DNA from: Paenibacillus sp. oral taxon 786 str. D14
Lineage (GTDB): Bacteria; Bacillota; Bacilli; Paenibacillales; Paenibacillaceae
NCBI RefSeq assembly: GCF_000159955.1
Contig: NZ_GG695971.1
Location: 50,871 to 114,870 of the forward strand
DNA: 64,000 nt
Direction of reading: 5' to 3'
Positions 1-10,976 of the stretch are shown here, one piece after another. The notes under the pieces are model-generated. The model saw only the letters and a list, made by a program, of their open reading frames with translations. It had not been told where the DNA came from and ran no database searches. A program made the position numbers and the translations under genes. Position 1 is the stretch's first letter, and every line of letters begins with the position of its first letter.

Positions 1-33
1 AGCCGGATGTAGATTGTTCCCCACACCCGGCTA
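1..33 (+). terminator. Rho-independent terminator of a gene lying left of the window
   Basis: AGCCGG at the first base pairs with CCGGCT near position 31, extended by TGT/ACA across one mismatch, and ATTTTGC follows. It most likely ends a gene outside the window. Confidence 0.5.
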
Positions 34-69
34 TTTTGCACGTATGAACTAAATCGTACGAACTAAAGG

Positions 70-90
70 ACGCCGTCAGGCGTTTTTCTT
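70..90 (+). terminator. Short terminator hairpin
   Basis: ACGCC-GTCA-GGCGT is a perfect 5-bp stem with a tetraloop, followed by a T-rich tract. It may be a second terminator behind the first or a small-RNA end. Confidence 0.55.
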
Positions 91-203
91 ATGTTTTTTA
101 ATAGAAGAAATCGAAGCCCTCGATCATCGTCCCGTTCTCATTTGTGGGACAATTATGGGGCATTCTAGGACATCAAACCAGAAATCTTAACAATTTTCGA
201 CAC

Positions 204-266
204 ATTCCATATCATGGAATATATGCCTGCGACTTATCTGTACGCGTTAAGAAATGTCTGTATAAT
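204..266 (+). promoter_or_regulatory. Palindrome and -10 box ahead of the decarboxylase gene
   Basis: ATTCCAT-N3-ATGGAAT (204-220) is a perfect 7-bp inverted repeat, a plausible operator. A consensus TATAAT lies at 261-266 with only a weak -35 at normal distance. The remaining bases up to 391 hold the two terminators and an untranslated leader; I see no gene in them. Confidence 0.45.
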
Positions 267-391
267 TTAGAACTGTAAGGAAATGAAAATTGCGGAAAGA
301 GGGTGTAATTATAAGTTTCAACTCACTGATCGGTCAAGCTTCTTGGGGCTCGTAATCCAGTAGAGAAATAAAAATGGGGGAGAGGATGGAG

Positions 392-2053
392 ATGGAAATG
401 AACGGCAAGCCAGATGTGCGGGATTGGTTCCCAAGTGAAGACGGAAATCCGGCACAGCGGAAGCGAATGTTAGATCTGATCGAACAACTGGTTCGCGGCG
501 TGGATGAGTTGAAGGATCCCGATGGCGTTAACCTGAAAGGGGAGAAACGGCGGGATGCCAATTTTTACGGCCGGCTGGCGGCGGAAAGCGTGATCCCCAA
601 AGAAGGTGCTCCGATGGAAAATGTCAACGAGGAGTTGCTCAAGCTGCTGCACGGCCATCCCTATCATACGAAATACTTTTTTACGAATATTTTGCCCATG
701 GCTTCAATTCCCGGCATGCTTGGGACGCTGACGGCCATGTTGGTGAATGGGAATAACCTATGGGATGTTTATGGGCCAGCCGGCGCCGAGGCAGAGGTTC
801 GGGTCATCGCCATGATGTCCAAGCTGGTCGGCTACGATGCCGAAACCAGCGGGGGATATACCACGTGGGGCGGGCAGGGGGCCGTCTTTTCCGGCCTGCG
901 TATTGCGATCGCCAAAGCAGCACCGAATGCGATGAAGCAGGGGGTTCCCAACAACCTGTTCGCGTTCTGTTCCGAGGCAGCTCATTACAGCTTGCTCAAG
1001 TCGGTGGAAGCCACCGGGCTCGGCAGCGATCGACTGGTGAAGGTCAAAACCTTACCCGACAGCTCCATGGATATTGCCGATTTGAAACGGAAACTGGAGA
1101 CGGTCGCCCGAATGGGAGGCGTGCCGGTATATATCGTAGCTACGACAGGAACGACGGATGCCATTGGGATTGACGATATCAGCCAAATTCGTGCCGCCGC
1201 GGAGGAAAACGCGGAACGGTTTGGTTTGCCATGCCCGCATATCCATGCGGATTCTGCCCTTGGCGGTTTCTTTGCCTTCTTTAATGACTACGATATGGAA
1301 CAAAATCCGCTGGGGTTCAGTGAAGGCGTTCTCGCCATGCTGGAGCCGATCCGGCGTAAAATGCAGATGCTCTCGCTCGCGGATTCCCTGTGCTTTGATT
1401 TTCAGAAGCTGGGCCAGGCTCCGTATGTCTCCAGTTTGTTCCTCTTGAAAAATGCGGCCGATCTCAAGCTCATGGATCTGGATGCGGAGGATACGCCGTA
1501 CGTAGGTCACCGGGGATATGGCGAATACCATACCGGCTATACGTTGGAATGCTCCCGTATGGCAAGTTCGATCAGCATGTACAGCTTGTTGCTGTCCTTT
1601 GGTACAGAAGGGTATCAGCGCTTGTTGGGGCAGTTCCTGGAAGTAAACCGGGTGTTCCGCGAGCAGCTGACAGCAGAAATTCCGCAGGCAGACATTGCGA
1701 ATCCAGACAATCCGGGCATCTCTACGCTGATTCGCATCTATTTGCCGGGAAGCCCGAGGTTTGCCGACGAAATCGAGGGGACGTGCTCCGCACGGGAGAT
1801 CGAGCGCAGCAACCAGCTTAACGAGCGGTTGTTCGAGAAACTGGGGGAACGTCGCGACCGGATGTTCTTTGGCGATACGAAGAAACATCTGTTGGTGGGC
1901 TCGTCCGAAGGGCGGGAGATTCCGCTGTACGTGAGCAAATTTTTCGTGATTTCGCCGCATACCCGGCCGGAGCATGTGCATGAAGTCGTGCAGTATTTGA
2001 AGGAATGCATAACTGAGGTATGTGAAGCATCTGGCGTACCGGCAGTGAACTAA
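392..2053 (+). CDS. PLP-dependent group II decarboxylase family protein
   Basis: This is a fold-type I PLP enzyme of the glutamate/aromatic amino-acid decarboxylase group. The N-terminal half carries HPYHTKYFF and a G-G-Y-T-T-W-G-G cofactor-phosphate region. [10 protein letters not shown] supplies the Asp that contacts the pyridine nitrogen, and the Lys of FDFQKLGQ occupies the place of the Schiff-base lysine. At about 553 residues it is longer than canonical GadB. Four in-frame ATGs crowd the start (374, 386, 392, 398). GGGGGAGAGG at 376-385 is well placed only for 392 or 398, so I chose 392. The amine or amino-acid substrate cannot be read from sequence. It appears monocistronic, with a chemoreceptor gene 56 bp downstream. 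Confidence 0.8.
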   Translation: MEMNGKPDVRDWFPSEDGNPAQRKRMLDLIEQLVRGVDELKDPDGVNLKGEKRRDANFYGRLAAESVIPKEGAPMENVNEELLKLLHGHPYHTKYFFTNILPMASIPGMLGTLTAMLVNGNNLWDVYGPAGAEAEVRVIAMMSKLVGYDAETSGGYTTWGGQGAVFSGLRIAIAKAAPNAMKQGVPNNLFAFCSEAAHYSLLKSVEATGLGSDRLVKVKTLPDSSMDIADLKRKLETVARMGGVPVYIVATTGTTDAIGIDDISQIRAAAEENAERFGLPCPHIHADSALGGFFAFFNDYDMEQNPLGFSEGVLAMLEPIRRKMQMLSLADSLCFDFQKLGQAPYVSSLFLLKNAADLKLMDLDAEDTPYVGHRGYGEYHTGYTLECSRMASSISMYSLLLSFGTEGYQRLLGQFLEVNRVFREQLTAEIPQADIANPDNPGISTLIRIYLPGSPRFADEIEGTCSAREIERSNQLNERLFEKLGERRDRMFFGDTKKHLLVGSSEGREIPLYVSKFFVISPHTRPEHVHEVVQYLKECITEVCEASGVPAVN

Positions 2054-2109
2054 GCAATGACCTAAACAATGACCGCAACATATTAATCAATCCAGGAGAT
2101 GAACTCGCA

Positions 2110-3828
2110 GTGAAAGATAAAATAAAACGTTTACTGTTCGGACATATCTCTTCAAAGATCATGTTAGGTACGACAGGTTTGCTCCTGATCGCGGTGCTTT
2201 GCTTCATCGGGCTGCTCACCATCGTGAATTCCACGCTGAGCGGCAAGCTGAAGAACGAGCTGGATCACCGGCTGGAGAGCAATATCCGCATCGTACAAAG
2301 CGAATTGGAGCGGATTGAAGGCAATAAGCTGGAAATCGACGGCATCGACAGCCCGCTGTATCAAGAAACCCGTGAAGCGATGGACCGGCTGAAGGAATTA
2401 TACAATTTGGAGAACGTGTATATTTTGTCCAATGACGGCGGCACGGAGCGTATCATCGCTTTGTCTGACACCGAAGGCGACTATAATATGGAGTATCCGT
2501 TCTCCGAAGAAATGAAGCAGGCCATTGCACACGATCAAAAAACGATCAGCAGCATTTATAAAGATGAGTTTGGCGTACATAAATCGATATTTGTTCCATT
2601 AAAAAATGCAAACGGTACGACCACAGGGCTGCTGGGGATCGATCTTGATGCCTCTGTCATCCCGGAAACCGCCTCTGCGGTGCTGCGGTACAGCACCGTG
2701 ATCACCATTCTCGTTCTCGTCATCGGCTTGCTGTTCGCTTATCTGCTGGGCCGAACGATTGCGAAGCCGATCAAAACACTGGTGCATGTGACGGAACGTT
2801 TGGCGACCGGCGATTTGACCCAGGAGATCGAAATTCGCAGCCGCGATGAGGTCGGCCGGCTCGCTGAGGCGTTTGGGAAGATGAGCGGCAATATGAAACA
2901 GTTGATCGGACATATCTCCGCGTCGTCCCTCGAGGTATCGGGGACCAGCGCCCAGTTGATGCAAGTCGCCAAAGAATCCAGCGAAAGCGCGCAGCAGGTG
3001 GCGGTTTCGATGAACAATATGAGCGAAGGCATTAACGAAGTTGTGGAATCGATCGCTCACAGCTCGGCGTCGGTGCAGGAAATCCAACAACAACTAAACG
3101 GCGTCGTCACCGATGTCAACACGATGCAGTCGATCGCCGAGAAGGTCAGCAAGCAATCGTCCGAGGGGCAAACCATGGTGGATGAGACGCTGCGTCACAT
3201 GAATAAGATCGAACAGGTGATGCAACACTCGGAAACGATGGCAGGACAGCTGGAGGAGCACTCACGGGAGATTGGCGAAGTGATCAACATGATCACGGAG
3301 ATCGCTCAGCAGACGAATCTGCTGGCGCTGAATGCCTCCATTGAAGCGGCACGGGTCGGTGAATTGGGCCGCGGCTTTGCCGTCGTCGCCGGCGAAGTCC
3401 GCAAGCTGGCCGAACAATCGGCTGTAGCCGCCTCGTCGATTACCGAACTGGTCGCCGGGACGCAGGAAAATAGCCGGCTCGTTATCGAAAGCATCGGCGA
3501 AGGCAGCCGGGCGATCGAAGAGGGCCAGGAATGGATGAGCAAGACGCATCAAAATTTCCGGGAGATCTTCCAAGGCATCAGCGATTTCTCGGCCCGGACC
3601 GATCAACTGCTGCAGTCGCTGCTGCTGGTGGAAAACTCCTATCAAAGCATTTCCGCCTCGGTGCAGCAAATTTCCGGCGTGACGCAGGAGCAGGCTGCTT
3701 CTTCTGAGGAAGTCGCTGCAGCGTCCGAACAACAAAGCGCAGCCATGCAGGAAATCGCGGGGGCGATTCGTCAGCTCTCGGCATTGTCTGAGAATTTGCA
3801 GCAGGCCGTGGCGATCTTTAAATTATAA
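2110..3828 (+). CDS. Methyl-accepting chemotaxis protein
   Basis: This is a transmembrane chemoreceptor that signals to CheA/CheW. It starts at GTG behind AGGAG. A first membrane helix (about residues 18-38) is followed by an extracellular Cache-like sensor domain (about 40-190), a second helix (about 196-217), a HAMP segment ending near 270, and the cytoplasmic coiled-coil signalling domain. The conserved hairpin tip reads [20 protein letters not shown]. The usual Ala after EAAR is Val here, and GEQGRGF appears as GELGRGF; both changes are mild. The ligand is unknown. It has its own terminator and is probably transcribed alone or with the decarboxylase upstream. Confidence 0.9.
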   Translation: MKDKIKRLLFGHISSKIMLGTTGLLLIAVLCFIGLLTIVNSTLSGKLKNELDHRLESNIRIVQSELERIEGNKLEIDGIDSPLYQETREAMDRLKELYNLENVYILSNDGGTERIIALSDTEGDYNMEYPFSEEMKQAIAHDQKTISSIYKDEFGVHKSIFVPLKNANGTTTGLLGIDLDASVIPETASAVLRYSTVITILVLVIGLLFAYLLGRTIAKPIKTLVHVTERLATGDLTQEIEIRSRDEVGRLAEAFGKMSGNMKQLIGHISASSLEVSGTSAQLMQVAKESSESAQQVAVSMNNMSEGINEVVESIAHSSASVQEIQQQLNGVVTDVNTMQSIAEKVSKQSSEGQTMVDETLRHMNKIEQVMQHSETMAGQLEEHSREIGEVINMITEIAQQTNLLALNASIEAARVGELGRGFAVVAGEVRKLAEQSAVAASSITELVAGTQENSRLVIESIGEGSRAIEEGQEWMSKTHQNFREIFQGISDFSARTDQLLQSLLLVENSYQSISASVQQISGVTQEQAASSEEVAAASEQQSAAMQEIAGAIRQLSALSENLQQAVAIFKL

Positions 3829-3855
3829 GCAAGATTCGTGTTTTGTTTAGCTATT

Positions 3856-3912
3856 GAGGTGCCATTGCCAATCCGGGCTTCGCTTGGATTCGGCGAGGCA
3901 TCCTCTTTTTTT
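3856..3912 (+). terminator. Terminator of the chemoreceptor gene
   Basis: GAGG-TGCC and GGCATCCTC form the outer stem around an inner GCCAATCC/GGATTCGGC stem, followed by eight T. Confidence 0.8.
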
Positions 3913-3921
3913 GGAAACAGT

Positions 3922-3999
3922 AATTCCGAACATTTGTAAAATTAAACAGAAACATCGTTCGCTTTTCAATTTGACTTTAAAAATGGAGCCTGTTAAACT
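3922..3999 (+). promoter_or_regulatory. PurR operator (two inverted PurBoxes) and purA promoter
   Basis: AATTCCGAACATT (3922-3934) matches the Bacillus PurBox core CCGAAC. A degenerate inverted copy with central GTTCG lies at 3953-3966. Taken as 14-bp boxes they are 17 bp apart, which is the spacing known for PurR control regions. TTGACT (3971-3976) and an extended -10, TG-T-TAAACT (TAAACT 3994-3999), with a 17-bp spacer form a good sigma-A promoter directly downstream, so bound PurR would abut the polymerase site. Confidence 0.8.
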
Positions 4000-4004
4000 G
4001 GTAT

Positions 4005-5467
<1,463 letters not shown>

Positions 5468-5498
5468 TCCAATAGGGTAGACGATTCAGACGATCTCT

Positions 5499-5550
5499 AA
5501 GCCGCCGAACGAGCGATGTGTTCATCCTTGGGTAGGCGGTTTCTTTTTCT
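5499..5550 (+). terminator. purA terminator
   Basis: AAGCCGCC (5499-5506) pairs with GGCGGTTT (5535-5542), with one wobble, followed by CTTTTT. Confidence 0.75.
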
Positions 5551-5643
5551 AGTTTAGCCTCCTAGCTTAGGTTGAAATCTGGTTTTGCCGTCCATACTGA
5601 AGGTTGAGAGACTAGATTCTTAGGCAGTAGGAGGAAACAAACG

Positions 5644-6336
5644 ATGAAATGGCTCGGATGGATCTTGAAATTATGCGTAACGATCGTAGCGGTTAGTTTA
5701 TTAACCGTGGCCACAACGGGATACATCGTCAATTCGTACATCCAATCTTTACTCAGCAGTTATAACCTGCCGATCACCGCACAGACCCCTAGCTTCAGCG
5801 GGATCATGAAGGGCATGCTGGGACTAGGCGGTGCCTCAGACCGTACGGATCAGGCGAAAGGTGAAGACGATGTGGTAGACAGCACTGGGGACAAAACGAA
5901 GGACGAATTGGCAGATTCGTCTGGCGGTAGCGGGGAGAGCGGCTCCTCCGGGGGGACGGCAACGGAGACGAACGGAACCCCGGCTAGCGGGACAGGTACG
6001 GAGGGGAAGGACACCAACGCAACGGATGAAGATGCACCGGAGGATGCTTTGCCGGTGATGGGCGGAATGAGTGGCGGAGAAGCATTGGGCGAGGATCAGC
6101 AGGTGGTCGTGACGCCGGATGATCTCGTGGCCAAGAAGAAGGAACTGCCGGATCAGCAGAAGGAGGAAATTTTTGCGATCCTTATGAAGAAGCTGCCACA
6201 GGAGGAAATGCAAATGTTGACCGTCGCCCTGGAAGGTGGTTTGACGGAAACGGAAATGATTAACATTGAACAGGTTCTGTCGAAACATTTGGATAAAACC
6301 GAATACGCCAAGGTCATGGAATTGTTAAAAAAATAA
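5644..6336 (+). CDS. Membrane-anchored protein of unknown function
   Basis: I do not recognise the family. It starts at ATG after TAGGAGG. Residues 8-30 form a single hydrophobic helix without a lipobox, so it is probably anchored with the rest outside. Residues about 60-135 are a low-complexity linker rich in Gly, Ser, Thr, Asp and Glu. The last 65 residues, beginning near KKELPDQQKEEIF, are charged and predicted helical. It stands alone between two terminators, next to purA and the cell-wall peptidase gene. A role at the envelope fits the layout, but no activity can be inferred. Confidence 0.7.
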   Translation: MKWLGWILKLCVTIVAVSLLTVATTGYIVNSYIQSLLSSYNLPITAQTPSFSGIMKGMLGLGGASDRTDQAKGEDDVVDSTGDKTKDELADSSGGSGESGSSGGTATETNGTPASGTGTEGKDTNATDEDAPEDALPVMGGMSGGEALGEDQQVVVTPDDLVAKKKELPDQQKEEIFAILMKKLPQEEMQMLTVALEGGLTETEMINIEQVLSKHLDKTEYAKVMELLKK

Positions 6337-6432
6337 TTTGCTTCAATTGCCTGATCCAAAGGGAATGTCAGCGTTAACATTCACAGGATTGTAAATTCAA
6401 TGAACCGGCCTTTCAGCTGCCAAAACCGTGAG

Positions 6433-6464
6433 AACCCGCTTGTTAAGCGGGTTGTTTGCTTTTT
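6433..6464 (+). terminator. Terminator of the anchored-protein gene
   Basis: AACCCGCTT-GTT-AAGCGGGTT is a perfect 9-bp stem followed by GTTTGCTTTTT. Confidence 0.85.
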
Positions 6465-6579
6465 GACCCAAAGTTGAAAATCTTCGCCCCGCTGTGTTAA
6501 AGTTAACAATAGCGACAAAAGGTTAAAATTTTGAAACCATTTCAAGTCGAATCGAGTCGATGGATAAAAGGAGATCGGT

Positions 6580-8127
6580 ATGAAAGGTTTTACGGGAAAA
6601 CGCTGGCAGCTGTGGCGCGTGAACGCTTCTCGGACGCAAGAGCAACACAGCCGCCCGGAAAACGATTCAGAGATATCCGAACCAGAGAGCGGGCGAAAAT
6701 GGCGTGATCTTCTTATGCCCCGCAAGCTTGTCTTAGCCGGAGCCGCCGTGGTAGTCATTGCCGGAGTGGTCTATTGGGGAGGGCAGCAATACGTCAAGGC
6801 GAATACGGTATCCTATTACCGGGTTTACGTCAGCGGGAAGGAAATTGGCACGATCGCAAGCGAAGCGCAATTACAAGCTCTGATTGAACGCAAGGAGCAG
6901 GAATATAAGCAAAAATATCCGGATGTGGAGATGGCGGTGAATACCGAGGGCATCACCATTAAGCCGGAGCAGGCCTACAAAGCCGAAGTGGATGCTGAGT
7001 CCACGCTCGACGAGCTGTACGGGATGCTAACCGGCTACGCCAAAGGTGTGGAGCTGAAGGTGGACGGCAAAGTGATCGCCGTGGTGAAGGACCAGGCGGC
7101 CGCCCGAGAGGTTCTGGACCGGGTGAAATCGACATATGCACCGGATGTGGCTGCCAGCACGCTGGCTGCCAAAGTGAAACGAACCGGCGGCAGCAAGTCA
7201 GCTCAAGTGAAGACGAAGGCTTCCAACGCGACGTTGGAAACGGTGGAAATCGCCGAAGAGGTGAATCAAGGAGAGGTCAAGGCCGATCCGAACAAGGTGC
7301 TGAGCCCGGAGGAAGCGGTACGAAAGATCCTTCAAGGGGACGAAGAAGCAATTCAATATGAGGTACAGGAAGGGGATACGATCTCATCGATCGCGGCCCG
7401 TTTTGGTGTGTCTCAGAAGGAGTTGTTTGCGAACAATCCCGGGGTTGAAGAGCTGACGCTGCAAATTGGAACGTTGCTCAACGTGAAGGCGGTGCAGCCG
7501 GCCCTAACGGTTCGCACGGTGGAGCATGTGACGGAGGAAATTGTTACTGAACCGCAGGTCATCGTTAAGACGAACGCAAGTATGCGGGCAGGAGAGACTA
7601 AAGTGATTTCTCCCGGCTCCAGCGGCCTCAAGACGATGGAGTACCGAATCACGAAGGAAAACGGCATCGTTGTGAATGAAGAGTGGCTGGGACAGGAAGT
7701 CACGAAGAAATCTTCGCCAAAGATCGTCGTACGCGGTACGAAGGTCGTGCTGGGCGAGGGCACTGGGCAGTTTGCTTGGCCGGTATCCAGCGCGAAAATG
7801 ACAAGCAGCTACGGCGAACGTTGGGGACGGACCCACAAAGGCGTCGATTTGGTCTCCTCCAACCGCAGCATTCTGGCTGCCGATGACGGGGTCGTCTCCT
7901 TCGTTGGGACGAAATCGGGATACGGCAACTGCATCATCATCGACCACAAGAATGGCTATGAAACGTTGTACGGCCACTTAAGCAAGATCAGCGTGAAGAA
8001 AGGTCAAATCGTCGAGAAGGGCGAAAAGATCGGCGTCATGGGCAGCACCGGGCGCTCGACCGGCACGCATTTGCATTTTGAGATCCATAAGAACGGCAGC
8101 ATTCAGAATCCGTTAAAATATTTATAA
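6580..8127 (+). CDS. LysM-G5-M23 cell-wall metallopeptidase
   Basis: This is probably a zinc-dependent peptidoglycan endopeptidase at the cell surface. The order is: a short basic cytoplasmic N-terminus; one membrane helix (about 48-66); a region of about 190 residues of unknown fold; a LysM module (about 258-303, YEVQEGDTISSIAARFGVS) that would hold glycan; a G5 domain (about 305-390); and an M23 lysostaphin-like domain to the C-terminus. The M23 zinc and catalytic motifs are intact: HKGVD near residue 419 and HLHFE near 497. ATG follows AAAGGAG. It stands alone 300 bp before walR. WalRK controls cell-wall hydrolases in Bacillota, so regulation by WalR is an attractive inference, but I found no exact TGTWAH-N5-TGTWAH box upstream. 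Confidence 0.9.
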   Translation: MKGFTGKRWQLWRVNASRTQEQHSRPENDSEISEPESGRKWRDLLMPRKLVLAGAAVVVIAGVVYWGGQQYVKANTVSYYRVYVSGKEIGTIASEAQLQALIERKEQEYKQKYPDVEMAVNTEGITIKPEQAYKAEVDAESTLDELYGMLTGYAKGVELKVDGKVIAVVKDQAAAREVLDRVKSTYAPDVAASTLAAKVKRTGGSKSAQVKTKASNATLETVEIAEEVNQGEVKADPNKVLSPEEAVRKILQGDEEAIQYEVQEGDTISSIAARFGVSQKELFANNPGVEELTLQIGTLLNVKAVQPALTVRTVEHVTEEIVTEPQVIVKTNASMRAGETKVISPGSSGLKTMEYRITKENGIVVNEEWLGQEVTKKSSPKIVVRGTKVVLGEGTGQFAWPVSSAKMTSSYGERWGRTHKGVDLVSSNRSILAADDGVVSFVGTKSGYGNCIIIDHKNGYETLYGHLSKISVKKGQIVEKGEKIGVMGSTGRSTGTHLHFEIHKNGSIQNPLKYL

Positions 8128-8134
8128 GATGCGA

Positions 8135-8167
8135 GTCCGCCACCCGTAAGGGAGGCGGGCTTTTTTT
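8135..8167 (+). terminator. Terminator of the M23 peptidase gene
   Basis: CCGCC-A-CCC (8137-8145) pairs with GGG-A-GGCGG (8150-8158), followed by seven T. Confidence 0.85.
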
Positions 8168-8183
8168 GGGGACATTGGTCGCC

Positions 8184-8321
8184 GACTCCCTTTTTGAGGA
8201 TTATCCCGTTGCATCAGGAGGTGGAAAAAGTGGAACAGCCCCTTCTCGATCAACCTCGTCTCTGAACAAAAGGGATAATCATGCAAAGCGATGTGAGAAA
8301 GGGGCATAAGGGTAGGAGATG
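8184..8321. repeat. Dispersed partly palindromic repeat, copy 1
   Basis: It shares with 60186-60290 a near-identical left arm (TTGAGGATTATCCCGTTGCA through CAGG at 8195-8218), a right arm (CTGAAC then AAAGGGATAAT, 8262-8279) and a distal block (GTGAGAA and GGGGCAT, about 8293-8307). ATTATCCC and GGGATAAT are inverted with respect to each other, so the element can fold. No open frame is preserved. With the terminator and the walR promoter it fills most of the 304-bp gap before walR. Confidence 0.75.
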
Positions 8322-8376
8322 AACGCGCGCTGCCAATCGTTACCGTCTCTGAAGATAGCTGATGCGGTGCCAGATA

Positions 8377-8385
8377 TGGTAAGAT
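8377..8385 (+). promoter_or_regulatory. Probable walR operon promoter (extended -10)
   Basis: TGG-TAAGAT is an extended -10 about 45 bp before the walR ATG; the -35 is poor. It is the only promoter-like element between the repeat and walR. Confidence 0.4.
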
Positions 8386-8431
8386 AGAGGGAGCAAAAGC
8401 CCATGGCTGAAAGTTGGGGTGAACTTGATTC

Positions 8432-9151
8432 ATGCAAGGAAAAATTCTGGTCGTGGATGACGAGAAACCCATTGCGGATATTTTAAAATTTAACTTGGAG
8501 AAAGAAGGCTACGAGGTCGTGCTTGCCTTCGACGGGATTGAAGCGACTCAGCTGGCCTTCTCCGAACAACCGGACTTGATTCTGCTCGATTTGATGCTGC
8601 CCGGCAAGGATGGAATGGACGTGTGCCGGGAGGTGCGGGCGAAGCTCGAGACGCCGATCATCATGCTGACGGCGAAGGACGGAGAGATCGATAAGGTGCT
8701 GGGCTTAGAGCTGGGCGCTGACGATTATGTGACCAAGCCTTTTAGTACCCGCGAGCTGTTAGCCCGGGTGAAGGCGCAAATGCGGCGTCAACAGAAGGCA
8801 GCTGCGGCGGCTGAAGGTGCGGAGGAAACGAAGCAGGGCATCAGTCTGTTCGAGCTGTTTATCGACACAGATATGTATACGGTCTATAAGAACGGCGAGC
8901 CGCTGGACCTGACGCACCGGGAGTTCGAGTTGATGCATTACCTGGTGAAGAACTCTGGCAAAGTGATGACCCGCGAACACCTGCTGCAAGCGGTGTGGGG
9001 CTTTGAGTATTTTGGCGATGTTCGCACGGTGGACGTGACGATTCGCCGGCTGCGTGAGAAGATCGAGAAGGATCCGAGCAAGCCGGAATACATTTTGACG
9101 CGGCGGGGATTGGGGTATATGATGCGGAGCTCCAAGGCGGGTGGACTCTAG
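8432..9151 (+). CDS. walR: Response regulator WalR (YycF)
   Basis: This is the OmpR/PhoB-type regulator of the essential WalRK system for wall metabolism. The receiver domain (1-120) has the acidic pocket VVDDE, phospho-acceptor Asp53 in LLDLMLPG and Lys102 in VTKPFS. Thr101, the PrkC target in B. subtilis WalR, is also present. The C-terminal winged helix (about 138-235) ends in the usual [11 protein letters not shown] and RRGLGYMM. A linker rich in Ala/Glu joins the domains. It is the first gene of a five-gene operon; its stop is 1 bp before the walK ATG. Confidence 0.96.
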   Translation: MQGKILVVDDEKPIADILKFNLEKEGYEVVLAFDGIEATQLAFSEQPDLILLDLMLPGKDGMDVCREVRAKLETPIIMLTAKDGEIDKVLGLELGADDYVTKPFSTRELLARVKAQMRRQQKAAAAAEGAEETKQGISLFELFIDTDMYTVYKNGEPLDLTHREFELMHYLVKNSGKVMTREHLLQAVWGFEYFGDVRTVDVTIRRLREKIEKDPSKPEYILTRRGLGYMMRSSKAGGL

Positions 9152-9152
9152 A

Positions 9153-10976
9153 ATGAATCTGCCCTCTTTTTTTCGCACGATCCAGGCTAAACTGATTATT
9201 ATTTACGTGCTGCTCATCCTGATTGCCATGCAGCTGATCGGGGTGTATTTCGTGAGCGCGATGAAGACCTCGCTGACCAGCAACTTCACCAAGGAGCTGC
9301 AGGAGCGGGCGGAGCTGCTCTCCGTGTTGGCGGCACAAAACCTGGGCGTGACTGGAGAGTCGGCGGAGGAATCGTTAGAGAATTTGCGTGTATTGGTTAA
9401 CAACCTGTTTAATATCGGCGGGGCCGAGATTCAGGTGCTCGATGCGAGCGGCAAGGTGCTGACGACGTCCAAGCCATCCCACGCCGATTACGTGGGCACG
9501 AAGAACACGCAGACGGTCGTGAGCCGGGCCCTGCAGGGCATCCGCGATAACGAGGAGTACATCATCGACGAGGACAACGTCCGGAAGAAAGTCGTCGCCA
9601 AGCCGGTCGTCAGCGGCGGGAAAATCGTCGGCGCCATTTACATTGCGGCGTCGATGAGCGAGCTGTACAGTACGATGGAGCGGATCAACAATATTTTTAT
9701 ATCCGGGATCTTGCTGGCGTTGGGGTTGACGGCGGTATTAGGCGTGATTTTGGCGCATACGATCACCTCGCCGATTAAGGAGCTGACCCGGCGCGCCACG
9801 GCGGTGGCTGAAGGGCAGTTCCATCAGAAAATGCCGGTGCTTGGCAATGACGAAATCGGCCAGCTTAGCAAGGCGTTTAACTACATGACCAGCCGGCTGC
9901 GCGATGCGCTGGCGCAGAACGAGGAAGAGAAGGAGAAGCTCGCTTCGATCCTCACGAACATGAGCGACGGGGTGATCGCCACCGACGAGACAGGCCGAGT
10001 CATCCTGATGAACCGGCGTGCGAGCGAGATGCTGGGGACGTCGGATACGGATCTCGATCAGGCCGATATCATGTCGCTGATGAACCTGCCGGATGAGGAA
10101 TGGGACGTGCTGGAGCAAGGAACGATGCACTCGACGATCCTTGAGAATACCGGGCCGGACGGCGACGTCTTCTTGATCCGGGTGACGTTTACGCCGATTC
10201 ATCGGCGGGAAATCGGGATCATTGGAACGATCGCCGTCCTCCAGGACGTCACCGAACAGGAGAAGCTGGAGGCGTCGCGACGGGAGTTTGTGGCGAACGT
10301 GTCGCACGAGCTGCGGACGCCGCTGACGACGATCAAGAGCTACACCGAAGCGCTGGAGGATGGCGCGATGGAGGATCCGGAGCTTGGGCCGCGGTTCGTG
10401 TCCGTGATCCAGAGCCAAACCGAGCGGATGATCCGCCTGGTCACCGACCTGCTGCATCTGTCGCGGTTCGACTCGCATGAGGCTGAGTTGCGGAAGCAGC
10501 CGACGAACGTGATGGAGATGCTGGAGGATGTGGTGGACCGGTTTTCTTTTCAAATGCAGGAGAAAGAGATCAAGCCCACGCTGTTTATCGCCAATGACGT
10601 GGATACGGCCTGGATTGACCGCGACCAGATTGACCAGGTGCTGGACAATCTGATCTCCAATGCGATGAAATATACACCGGAGGGCGGCGCCATCGCGCTG
10701 GAAGCTCGCTTGACCGAAGACCGTCAGCTAGCCATTTCGGTGCAGGATACCGGAATCGGGATTCCGAAGAAGGATCTGGACCGGATTTTTGAACGTTTCT
10801 ATCGCGTCGATAAGGCGCGTTCACGGAATATGGGCGGGACGGGCCTAGGCCTATCCATTGCCCGGGAAATTGTACGGGCGCACGGCGGGACCATATCTCT
10901 GCAGTCCGAATTGGGCAAAGGCACGAAGGTGACCTTTACGCTGCCGGCGGAGAAGCAAGGAGGCGAAGCGCGGTGA
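9153..10976 (+). CDS. walK: Sensor histidine kinase WalK (YycG)
   Basis: This is the membrane kinase for WalR. Order: TM1 (about 13-33), an extracellular Cache-like domain (about 35-180), TM2 (about 183-203), HAMP (to about 255), PAS (about 265-365), a dimerization/phosphoacceptor helix with His385 in VSHELRTPL, and an HATPase domain with N, G1 (DTGIGIP) and G2 (GTGLGLS) boxes. ATG 9153 is used; a GTG at 9141 overlaps walR and gives only four more residues. The 607-residue length matches family members. Its last 4 bp overlap yycH. Confidence 0.96.
   Translation: MNLPSFFRTIQAKLIIIYVLLILIAMQLIGVYFVSAMKTSLTSNFTKELQERAELLSVLAAQNLGVTGESAEESLENLRVLVNNLFNIGGAEIQVLDASGKVLTTSKPSHADYVGTKNTQTVVSRALQGIRDNEEYIIDEDNVRKKVVAKPVVSGGKIVGAIYIAASMSELYSTMERINNIFISGILLALGLTAVLGVILAHTITSPIKELTRRATAVAEGQFHQKMPVLGNDEIGQLSKAFNYMTSRLRDALAQNEEEKEKLASILTNMSDGVIATDETGRVILMNRRASEMLGTSDTDLDQADIMSLMNLPDEEWDVLEQGTMHSTILENTGPDGDVFLIRVTFTPIHRREIGIIGTIAVLQDVTEQEKLEASRREFVANVSHELRTPLTTIKSYTEALEDGAMEDPELGPRFVSVIQSQTERMIRLVTDLLHLSRFDSHEAELRKQPTNVMEMLEDVVDRFSFQMQEKEIKPTLFIANDVDTAWIDRDQIDQVLDNLISNAMKYTPEGGAIALEARLTEDRQLAISVQDTGIGIPKKDLDRIFERFYRVDKARSRNMGGTGLGLSIAREIVRAHGGTISLQSELGKGTKVTFTLPAEKQGGEAR

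Noticed and set aside
1052..1981. 309-codon minus-strand frame inside the decarboxylase gene
   Set aside because: It has the same antisense pattern, and the composition is biased to His/Arg/Gln.
6490..6530. WalR box upstream of the M23 peptidase gene
   Set aside because: TGTTAA occurs once but the second half-site at the required five-base spacing is missing.
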